Origin: Syntrophobacteria bacterium
Lineage (GTDB): Bacteria > Desulfobacterota > DSWW01
NCBI GenBank assembly: GCA_030145435.1
Contig: JAQYVQ010000161.1
Coordinates: 1 to 10,524 of the forward strand
Length of the DNA: 10,524 bases
Direction: 5' to 3'
The translations under genes and the position numbers were made by a program. A model generated the notes under the pieces. It did not search any database. It was not told the DNA's origin and saw only the letters and a program-made list of their open reading frames with translations. Below, one piece after another: positions 1 to 5,529 of this stretch. Within the stretch, counting starts at the first letter, position 1; every line of letters starts with the position of its first letter.

Positions 1-1
1 T

Positions 2-133
2 ATCACGTGGCGTTGCCGCTTTGATTCAAAGGTTCCGGGGTTTAGCCGGATCATGCGTGGAATCGTAACCCGTGTCTTCCGTGACGCCCTGGACGGCCTC
101 GAACGGCACTGCTTTCCAGATGATCCTTCCTGA
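2..133 (+). CDS. C-terminal end of a possible SRPBCC (polyketide-cyclase-like) protein, 5' partial
   Basis: An open frame enters from the left edge and ends at TGA 131-133, giving the last 43 residues of a protein. The tail reads ...VPGFSRIMRGIVTRVFRDAL followed by DGLERHC. It is an amphipathic helix with regularly spaced hydrophobic residues, a Phe-Arg pair and a closing Gly-Leu-x-x-His/Tyr-Cys. This resembles the long C-terminal helix of SRPBCC/START-like lipid-binding proteins, which often end this way. The identification rests only on that resemblance. The opposite strand is also open here but gives an Arg/Ser-rich shadow unlike a protein. The gene points towards the minus-strand remnant at 329-471, so the two converge on the repeat element between them. 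It is probably unrelated to the operon that starts at 724. Confidence 0.4.
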   Translation: MTWRCRFDSKVPGFSRIMRGIVTRVFRDALDGLERHCFPDDPS

Positions 134-146
134 TCCCCCCGGGATC
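132..146. repeat. Short perfect inverted repeat after the first stop codon
   Basis: GATCCC and GGGATC flank a CCC loop, overlapping the stop codon of the gene ending at 133. A 6-bp stem with a 3-nt loop could slow polymerase. No run of T follows, so it is not a convincing intrinsic terminator. Confidence 0.3.
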
Positions 147-150
147 CTAT

Positions 151-299
151 GAGGCTGTTGAAAAAGTCCCATCTGCGGCGTTCGGCTTCATCCCTCGTCA
201 TTCAACGTACAGGAAGTACGCCTCATTGTTGAACTGGATCCCCGCCTTCGCGGGGACAAGTTTTGCCTGCCTTGCATCTGGAACTTTTTGAACAGCCTC
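151..299. mobile_element. 149-bp MITE-like element with inverted terminal repeats
   Basis: The left end GAGGCTGTTGAAAAAGTCC (151-169) matches the reverse complement of the right end (281-299) at 17 of 19 positions. No protein is encoded inside. Two internal hairpins are visible: CGTAC-AGGAA-GTACG at 206-220, set within TTCAA/TTGAA arms (201-205, 229-233), and TCCCCGC-CTTC-GCGGGGA at 239-256. Small size, matched ends and no ORF fit a non-autonomous miniature element moved in trans. No clear target-site duplication flanks it. It sits between two converging genes, a usual place for such repeats. A shortened relative of its right half occurs at 7830-7881, so the family is present at least twice in this window. 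Confidence 0.6.
239..256. repeat. REP-like hairpin inside the 151-299 element
   Basis: A perfect 7-bp stem, TCCCCGC/GCGGGGA, closes a CTTC loop. The same 21 nucleotides (236-256) recur exactly at 7830-7850. This shows the hairpin is a reused module and not a chance palindrome. Confidence 0.6.
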
Positions 300-328
300 C
301 ACCTCTAGGCCACTTCTTCAACGGGCTG

Positions 329-403
329 CTATGAGCCGACGATCACGAGGCTCACGGTCGGCGCGTAGGGTTCACCGCCCATGTTGTGGGCCAGCCCCAG
401 GCT
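329..403 (-). pseudogene. C-terminal remnant of a thiolase-family gene
   Basis: On the minus strand, the frame ending at TAG 331-329 encodes SLGLAHNMGGEPYAPTVSLV followed by IVGS. The Gly-Leu-Ala-His-Asn-x-Gly-Gly block near the end, followed by a Val/Ser-rich beta strand, is typical of the C-terminus of SCP-2/acetyl-CoA-acetyltransferase-like thiolases. About 25 residues survive. The two thiolase cysteines and everything upstream are missing: further 5' the sequence becomes the start of a different gene in another frame (HMG-CoA-synthase-like, 395-471). The piece therefore cannot be expressed as a thiolase. I read it as the right-hand edge of a deletion. The family call rests on a short motif and is only moderately sure. 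Confidence 0.55.
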
Positions 404-471
404 CTTACAAAGCTCGTTCGATCGAGCCGGTGCCACGGGATATAGGCACCATACGAGGTAATTCCTACCAT
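395..471 (-). pseudogene. N-terminal remnant of an HMG-CoA-synthase-like gene, fused by deletion to the thiolase tail
   Basis: An ATG at 471-469 on the minus strand follows a strong ribosome binding site, AGGAGGT, about 4 nt upstream. The protein starts MVGITSYGAYIPWHRL, then DRTSFVRAWG. This is the usual opening of bacterial hydroxymethylglutaryl-CoA-synthase-like proteins (GI-x-SYGAYIP-x-x-R-L ... AWG). The similarity stops at the Ala-Trp-Gly near 395. Reading continues only to a TGA at 354-352, so about 39 residues would be made and the catalytic Cys, His and Glu region is absent. From ~403 onwards the other frame encodes a thiolase C-terminus. HMG-CoA-synthase-like and thiolase genes often sit side by side in such bacteria, so one internal deletion could produce this fusion. 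The gene ran divergently from the operon at 724. Confidence 0.6.
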
Positions 472-604
472 CGGCACCTCCTGTTGCTGTACGAAGTCAG
501 AGGTTCAACCCAAAGAGCCCTCTCCTCGGTCGCGGGCGAGAAAACCGGTAGCTGCATACTCAGCGCCTCTTCATGTAAACACAGGCCCGAGATGAAGTTG
601 TCAA
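472..604 (-). promoter_or_regulatory. Leader and possible old promoter of the minus-strand remnant
   Basis: On the minus strand TTGACA (604-599) is a perfect -35 box. The -10 candidate 17 nt further on (TGTTTA, 581-576) is poor. A leader of ~100 nt then leads to the AGGAGGT site before the ATG at 471. I see no other gene in this stretch. The leader may be left over from when the thiolase/HMG-CoA-synthase region was intact. Confidence 0.25.
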
Positions 605-638
605 TCGAGGGTAAAACAAATGTAAAAATGGTGTAAAC
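574..638. promoter_or_regulatory. Repeated TGTAAA-type motifs, possible operator
   Basis: GTAAA occurs at 611, 622 and 633, exactly 11 nt apart, so all three lie on nearly the same face of the helix. The last belongs to TGTAAAC (632-638), which is repeated exactly at 574-580. The set lies between the divergent starts at 471 and 724 and just upstream of the promoter at 660-689, where an activator or repressor would bind. No known operator matches, and the AT-rich context could produce part of this by chance. Confidence 0.3.
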
Positions 639-659
639 TGCTGAATTCACTGATTTTTC

Positions 660-689
660 TTGACTCGCCATTCCTACATCCTCTATTCT
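660..689 (+). promoter_or_regulatory. Putative sigma-70-type promoter of the reductase-carboxylase operon
   Basis: TTGACT (660-665) matches the -35 consensus at 5 of 6 positions. TATTCT (684-689) matches the -10 box at 4 of 6, with an 18-nt spacer. Transcription would begin near 696, about 28 nt before the ATG at 724. I saw no -24/-12 sigma-54 site here, although acetone carboxylase operons in some other bacteria use a sigma-54 activator (AcxR). Confidence 0.4.
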
Positions 690-723
690 TACCTTGCCAC
701 ATCCACACGCCGGGAGATCATGG

Positions 724-2685
724 ATGAAACCCCTCGAGAAGCTGTTTACCCCCTTCCGAATCGGATCGATGGAACTGAAGAACCGCATGGCCATGGCTCC
801 GATGGCAACGGATTTTGCCAATCCGGACGGCACCATCTCGCAGAGGATGATCGACTACTTCGAGGCTCGGGCCAGGGGCGGCGTGGGTCTCATCATCATG
901 GAAGTCGTCACGGTGGACGAACTGTCGCCTTACGTGCCCAAGACCGTTGCCCTGTGGGACGACAGGTTCATCTCGAGCCTGAAGACGTTGACCGACTCTA
1001 TTCACGCGCATGGGGCCAAGGTCATCCCTCAGATCTCTCACCCGGGGCCCGAGTCCCTGGCCCCTCTGTTCAACGGGACGCAACCCGTGGGACCGTCTCC
1101 GACCCTCTGTCACACGACCAAGCAGAAGTGCCGCGAACTCACAATAGAAGAGATCGAAAAGATCGTCGAACAATTCGGCGATGCGGCAAGGCGAGCCCGT
1201 GAGGCAGGCTGTGACGGGTTGGAGCTGCACGCGGCTCACAGCTACATGCTCGTGGGCTCCTTCCTCTCTCCCCTGCGGAACAGGCGGATCGATGCTTATG
1301 GCGGCACGGTTCACGAGCGCCTGAAGTTCCCCCTGGAGGTGATCCGCAGCATCCGCGCCAAAGCCGGGGAGGACTTCCCGATCGTCATGCGCATCTCCGG
1401 AGACATGATGGTGCCCGGCGGGCAGGACATACGGGAGACCCAGTACATCACGCCCATCCTTGCGGAAGCGGGAATCGATGCCTTTGAAATCTCCGCAGGC
1501 ATATTCCCGGAAGGGATGTTTCACATCATACCGCCCACCGGTTCCCCCCTGCGTCCGAACGTACATCTATCTGCGGCAGTCAAGGAGGTGGTGGACGTGC
1601 CGGTATTGGTGGTGGGCAGGATCAATGATCCAAGGATCGCAGAGGACATACTGAACCGGAACGAAGCCGACATGGTCGTTATGGGCAGGGCGCTCCTGGC
1701 CGACCCTGAGTTCCCGAACAAGGCAGCCGAGGGGCGGTTCGACGATATCAGGCCCTGCGTCGGCTGCGGGCTCGGGTGTATCGCGGTGAGGAATGCCGGT
1801 AAGGATATGACCTGCGTTCTGAATCCGGCCCTGGGGAGGGAGAGGGAAATGACCCTCGAGCCTGCGGCCAGGTCAAAGAACGTGATGGTGGCGGGTGGAG
1901 GCCCTGGAGGATTGGAGGCGGCAAGGGTTGCCGCGCTCCGGGGACACAAGGTAACGCTCTATGAGAAGGGGACGAAGCTGGGGGGACAACTCAATCTGGC
2001 GGCAGCGGTTCCCTTTAGACAGGAGATAAGCAAGATCCCTAAATACTTTTCCGCCCAGTCGGAAAAGGCGGGCGTCGACATCCGCTTGAACACCGAGGTC
2101 ACCGAAGAGCTCGTCCGGGAAGTTCGGCCGGACGTTCTGATTGTGGCCACCGGTGCGGAGCCTCTGATCCCGAATATCCCGGGTGTAGACGGGGAACGGG
2201 TCGTTTCGGCACATGATGTGCTCGGAGACAAGGTGGACGTGCTTCCCGGCAACGTGTTGATCGTCGGCGGCGGGATGGTTGGCTGCGAAACGGCCGAGGC
2301 CATCGCCAACCGGGGTGACAACCCCATCATCGGGCGCACGGATGTCACCCTCCTTGAAATGGTTGGTGACGTGGCCCTCGATACAGCGCCCCAGAGCCGA
2401 GATCTGATGATGCAGAGATTACGGGAGAAAGGGGTCAGGATCCTCACCTCCACAAAGGTCATCGAGTTCCTTGAGGATGGTATTGTTTTGGAGAGGGACG
2501 GCCAGCAGGAAACCCTCCGGGGTGTAGACCGAATCGTCCTGAGCATGGGTGTCAAATCGGTAGACCCCTTGAGCGAGCAGATGCAAGAAAAAGTGGCCGA
2601 GGTGTACGCCATTGGCGATGCCAAAGAGACGCGGAGCGCCCTGGAGGCCATTGCAGAGGGAGCAGAATTAGGGAGAAGGATCTAA
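724..2685 (+). CDS. NADH:flavin oxidoreductase of the 2,4-dienoyl-CoA reductase / Old Yellow Enzyme family (FMN, 4Fe-4S, FAD)
   Basis: This 653-residue protein has the full three-part build of the FadH/trimethylamine-dehydrogenase group. An N-terminal FMN TIM barrel opens with LFTPFRIGSMELKNRMAMAP. The conserved catalytic patch is kept as H169-A-A-H172-S-Y174, followed by the SPLRNRRIDAYGG stretch. A 4Fe-4S site has canonical spacing (C345-x2-C348-x3-C352-x11-C364). A C-terminal FAD/NAD(P)H module carries GGGPGG at 391-396, GGGMVG at 515-520 and the late IGD motif (Asp632). Such enzymes use NAD(P)H to reduce C=C bonds conjugated to a carbonyl or CoA thioester. The substrate is not readable. 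I chose ATG 724 because GGGAG lies 7 nt upstream; TTG 694 would add ten residues unlike the family. It is the first gene of the operon, 22 nt before the carboxylase alpha subunit, which points to a role in preparing or processing the ketone. Confidence 0.88.
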   Translation: MKPLEKLFTPFRIGSMELKNRMAMAPMATDFANPDGTISQRMIDYFEARARGGVGLIIMEVVTVDELSPYVPKTVALWDDRFISSLKTLTDSIHAHGAKVIPQISHPGPESLAPLFNGTQPVGPSPTLCHTTKQKCRELTIEEIEKIVEQFGDAARRAREAGCDGLELHAAHSYMLVGSFLSPLRNRRIDAYGGTVHERLKFPLEVIRSIRAKAGEDFPIVMRISGDMMVPGGQDIRETQYITPILAEAGIDAFEISAGIFPEGMFHIIPPTGSPLRPNVHLSAAVKEVVDVPVLVVGRINDPRIAEDILNRNEADMVVMGRALLADPEFPNKAAEGRFDDIRPCVGCGLGCIAVRNAGKDMTCVLNPALGREREMTLEPAARSKNVMVAGGGPGGLEAARVAALRGHKVTLYEKGTKLGGQLNLAAAVPFRQEISKIPKYFSAQSEKAGVDIRLNTEVTEELVREVRPDVLIVATGAEPLIPNIPGVDGERVVSAHDVLGDKVDVLPGNVLIVGGGMVGCETAEAIANRGDNPIIGRTDVTLLEMVGDVALDTAPQSRDLMMQRLREKGVRILTSTKVIEFLEDGIVLERDGQQETLRGVDRIVLSMGVKSVDPLSEQMQEKVAEVYAIGDAKETRSALEAIAEGAELGRRI

Positions 2686-2707
2686 GGGCCCGCGAAAGGG
2701 AGAGACT

Positions 2708-4891
2708 ATGGGAATCTGTCATCACGACAAGACGCTGAAAGAAATCGTGGATGAAAGGGAGCACAGTTTCCAAGAAACAGGCTTCGCTTATGGTTTGGAG
2801 CGACTCGAGCTGGTCGAGGAAGACCCGGCAAAGTTCATGCGATTCCAGATGAGGCTCGTGGCCTCGTGCATCAACGCAAGGGAATCCGCCAAACTGATCT
2901 CTGCGAACCCCATGTCCATGATTCAGGGAGAGCTGTTGTTCATGCTCGCCAATGCCGAAGGGGATGTCATCTCCGCCTCCTACGGCCTTGCCGGGCACAT
3001 TCAGTGCATGCCCTTTATCGTCCGGAACATTGCTAACCTCGGATTCGAGGACGACCCCGGAATTCACGAGGGAGATATCTTCTCCTGCAACGATCCCATG
3101 TACGGCCCTCCCCACAACGCCGACTGCTACACCTTCTTGCCCGTATTCTACAAAGGTGAGCTCGTGAGCTGGACCGTAGGTTTGAATCACATCGTCGATG
3201 TGGGCGGAATTCAGCCGGGTGGCCTTGGTGTGATCTCACCGAACATCTTTACGGACGGATTCACTTATCCGCCGACAAAAACAGGAGCCAATTTCAAGCA
3301 ACACAAATGGTGGGAGTTGCATTGGAAACGTCGGACCCGGACGGAGATGTTCAATGTCCTGGATGACAAGATGCGGGTTGCCGGGGTGGCGTCTTTGCAC
3401 GACAGGATTCAGGATATTGTCGAGGAGTTTGGGACCGAATACTACAGGCAAGGTCTCAAAGAGATCATCGAACGGGAGCGCAGGATTCTCGTGGAAAGAA
3501 TCAGGAGTCAGGCAATCCCTGGGAAGTACAAGTATCTGCAACTGAGTGCGGTGAATTACAAAGGCACCTTGGGGAAGCTCTGGCCGGCGTCGAACAGGAA
3601 CTGGATCATCCACAAAACGGGTGAACTGAATATTCGTACGGACGGGACACTGCTGACGGATCTCGAAGGATTAACGAGTGAGGCGGAGTTTCACGCCAAC
3701 GCTTACGAACCGGCCGTCAGGATGCTTACCTCCCTCGGCATGTGGCCCATGTTCGCCTATACGGAGACGATCAACTCCTCTCTCCTCTACATGACCGACT
3801 GGAACATACCGCCGGGGAGCATGTTCAACCCACAGAATCCTTATGCCGGCACGGTGATGGGTCTTGGCGTCATCGCCGGGTACATCTATCTCTTCCACAA
3901 TTGTCTCAGCCTTGCCTATTTCAGCAGGGGCTTCCTGGAGGAGACATTCCCTGCCGATGGTACGACGATCGGATACGGCGCAGCGGGCACGCTGGAGGAC
4001 GGGTTTCAGTGGGCAGGCGGAGACATGTCCCTGATTACCTGCCAGAGCGAAGGAGCGACCCCATACCATGACGGGTTCGATGCGGCGGTATGCTCACCGA
4101 ATCCTGCAGCCGATATCGGTGAGACAGAAGCTGTTGAGTTCCTCCTTCCAACGCAGGTCAACCTTGGAAAGAAACTCATTCCCGACTTTTGCGGGCACGG
4201 GAAGTTTCGTGGCGGCCTGGGCATCGGCATGCTCCAGCTGGTAAACAAGCCGGGAAGATCCCTCATCCTGAATGCCTTTGCAGCCACAGACGGGATGGGA
4301 GCCTGCGCGCTTGGAAGAAGCGGCGGCTATCCGGGCACGAACGATATCGTCGTTTTTGCTCACGACACCAATATCCGGGAGACCCTGGAAAAGGGGGGAA
4401 CCTACCCCAGGGACTTTGTTGAGATGAATCAATGGATAAAAGAGGGCAAGCTGCGCGCAGAAACGGTTGAGTCCTACAAGGGGCCCACACCGAGTATTCC
4501 TTGCAGGGATGGGGATCTGTTCGCAACCGCCGCAGGGTCCAGGGGTGGATGGGGTGATGTCCTGGAAAGGGATTATGACCTCATCCAGAACGACATCAAG
4601 TACGGCTGGATAACCAAGGAAACGGCCGAGACGGTGTACGGCGCGAGGGTCGACGAAGAGGGCCGTGTACAAAGGGAAGCGAGCGATCAACTCCGGCACG
4701 AAATGCGTGAAAGAAGGAAGCAAAGGTCCGTGGATGCCAAGGACTGGTGGATCCAGGAAAGACGGAAAGTACTGAAAAAGGACTGGCACGAAGATATTCG
4801 GAATATGTATTCCGACTGCCTGAAATACAAGAAATTCAGGGATGAGTTCACAGGCATGTGGCAGCTCCCTGAAGACTATAACATCGAGTGA
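2708..4891 (+). CDS. acxB: Acetone-carboxylase-type ketone carboxylase, alpha subunit (HyuB-like)
   Basis: The 727-residue product belongs to the hydantoinase B/oxoprolinase family. Its closest resemblance is to the alpha subunit of acetone carboxylase, because a gamma-subunit gene found only in that branch follows directly. The subunit is expected to hold the metal (Mn) site where the enolised ketone meets activated carbonate. The pattern NDP-x-x-G-x-x-H136-N-A-D139 ... N-H161-I-V-D-V-G-G is visible. The His-x2-Asp-x21-His spacing agrees with the metal ligands I recall for the Xanthobacter enzyme. FRGG (500-503) is a family marker. The last ~90 residues are highly charged. It is somewhat shorter than Xanthobacter AcxB (~776 residues). 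ATG 2708 has GGGAG 5 nt upstream. The substrate may be a ketone other than acetone. A plain hydantoinase is less likely given the gamma subunit. Confidence 0.85.
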   Translation: MGICHHDKTLKEIVDEREHSFQETGFAYGLERLELVEEDPAKFMRFQMRLVASCINARESAKLISANPMSMIQGELLFMLANAEGDVISASYGLAGHIQCMPFIVRNIANLGFEDDPGIHEGDIFSCNDPMYGPPHNADCYTFLPVFYKGELVSWTVGLNHIVDVGGIQPGGLGVISPNIFTDGFTYPPTKTGANFKQHKWWELHWKRRTRTEMFNVLDDKMRVAGVASLHDRIQDIVEEFGTEYYRQGLKEIIERERRILVERIRSQAIPGKYKYLQLSAVNYKGTLGKLWPASNRNWIIHKTGELNIRTDGTLLTDLEGLTSEAEFHANAYEPAVRMLTSLGMWPMFAYTETINSSLLYMTDWNIPPGSMFNPQNPYAGTVMGLGVIAGYIYLFHNCLSLAYFSRGFLEETFPADGTTIGYGAAGTLEDGFQWAGGDMSLITCQSEGATPYHDGFDAAVCSPNPAADIGETEAVEFLLPTQVNLGKKLIPDFCGHGKFRGGLGIGMLQLVNKPGRSLILNAFAATDGMGACALGRSGGYPGTNDIVVFAHDTNIRETLEKGGTYPRDFVEMNQWIKEGKLRAETVESYKGPTPSIPCRDGDLFATAAGSRGGWGDVLERDYDLIQNDIKYGWITKETAETVYGARVDEEGRVQREASDQLRHEMRERRKQRSVDAKDWWIQERRKVLKKDWHEDIRNMYSDCLKYKKFRDEFTGMWQLPEDYNIE

Positions 4892-4911
4892 GCGATCGTT
4901 CGGAGGGAATC

Positions 4912-5529
4912 ATGAAACCGTCAGACACTGGCTTCTCGAAAGAGAATTTTGAGCTCCTCATCGATGGGAAGCTCCCTTGGGAGGAGGTCAAGAAGGCGAT
5001 CCGACTGTCCCCCAAGGATGCGGATCGATTCGAGAAGTACATTGAAATACTCCAGGAAAAGATGCCCTGGGAGGACAGAATCCTCCTGCGCATCTCGGAC
5101 CATCTCTACATCGTCGCCAAGCCCGGCGGGGAACGCGGCGTCACCGGAGGTGACAGGGGCGTCACCGAAGGTGACAGGGTCGTTAAGTGTGACTGCGGAC
5201 AAGAATTCGGGGACTATCGAATCAACTGGAAATTGAGCTGTCGGGTTTACGTCCGCGCGACAGACGAAGCCATCGCAGAGGTGATCACGATTCCCGAAGC
5301 CCGTCACAATACGGACCTCGTTGAAATGAGGGAATTCTATTGCCCGGGATGCTATGCCCTGTTGGGGGTCGAAGTGGTGCCACCCGGGTATCCTCCCATA
5401 TTCGAGATGTTTCCCGACCTGGACAGTTTCTACAGAGAGTGGCTCGGCAGCCCCTTGCAGGACGAACATCCGGACTGGTTTCAGGAAAGGACTTCCGAGA
5501 AGCCTGCAGCATGGATCAAGGAGGCGTAG
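4912..5529 (+). CDS. acxC: Acetone-carboxylase-type ketone carboxylase, gamma subunit
   Basis: The 205-residue protein matches the small gamma subunit of acetone carboxylase from end to end. It has an N-terminal helix pair ending RFEKYIEILQEKMPWEDRIL, a beta strand (HLYIV, 64-68), a zinc ribbon made of C93-x-C95 and C144-x2-C147, the N-W-K-L-S stretch (105-109) and the closing FPDLDSFYREWLGSPL. The Xanthobacter subunit is ~170 residues. The extra length comes from the C-terminal tail and from a 7-residue tandem repeat, GVTGGDR-GVTEGDR (76-89), between the strand and the ribbon. I chose ATG 4912 for its GGAGG 5 nt upstream. A GTG at 4888 overlaps the alpha stop but has no ribosome binding site. 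The stop at 5527-5529 abuts the beta-subunit ATG. This gene is the strongest evidence that the complex is of acetone carboxylase type. Confidence 0.88.
   Translation: MKPSDTGFSKENFELLIDGKLPWEEVKKAIRLSPKDADRFEKYIEILQEKMPWEDRILLRISDHLYIVAKPGGERGVTGGDRGVTEGDRVVKCDCGQEFGDYRINWKLSCRVYVRATDEAIAEVITIPEARHNTDLVEMREFYCPGCYALLGVEVVPPGYPPIFEMFPDLDSFYREWLGSPLQDEHPDWFQERTSEKPAAWIKEA
5137..5178 (+). repeat. 21-bp in-frame tandem duplication within the gamma-subunit gene
   Basis: Two head-to-tail copies (5137-5157 and 5158-5178) differ at one base (G5147 versus A5168, giving Gly versus Glu). Each encodes Gly-Val-Thr-(Gly/Glu)-Gly-Asp-Arg. Each copy also contains a near-palindrome, GTCACC-N3-GGTGAC, so the DNA or RNA can form two adjacent hairpins. 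The segment has no counterpart in the Xanthobacter gamma subunit as I remember it. Confidence 0.8.
5518..5524 (+). promoter_or_regulatory. Strong ribosome binding site for the beta subunit inside the end of the gamma gene
   Basis: AAGGAGG ends 5 nt before ATG 5530 and lies within the last codons of the gamma gene. The TAG stop (5527-5529) touches the ATG, so the two genes are probably translationally coupled, which suits fixed-ratio subunits. Confidence 0.7.

Noticed and set aside
331..636. 101-codon plus-strand frame in the upstream region
   Set aside because: Its Arg/Ser-rich product resembles no protein, it has no clear ribosome binding site, and it lies opposite the thiolase/HMG-CoA-synthase remnants, which explain the open frame.
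694..723. TTG start adding ten residues to the first reductase
   Set aside because: The added residues (PHPHAGRSW) are unlike family N-termini, while ATG 724 has GGGAG at good spacing. An ATG at 720 is in the wrong frame.
600..723. Sigma-54 promoter expected by analogy with AcxR-controlled acetone operons
   Set aside because: No GG-N10-GC type -24/-12 element is visible in the 120 nt before the first gene; a sigma-70-like pair fits better.
465..836. 123-codon minus-strand frame crossing the divergent region
   Set aside because: It overlaps the coding start of the reductase at 724 and its promoter, and shows no family features; it is an antisense shadow.
4888..4911. GTG start of the gamma subunit overlapping the alpha stop
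   Set aside because: It looks like a coupled start, but no ribosome binding site precedes it, and GGAGG is placed for ATG 4912.
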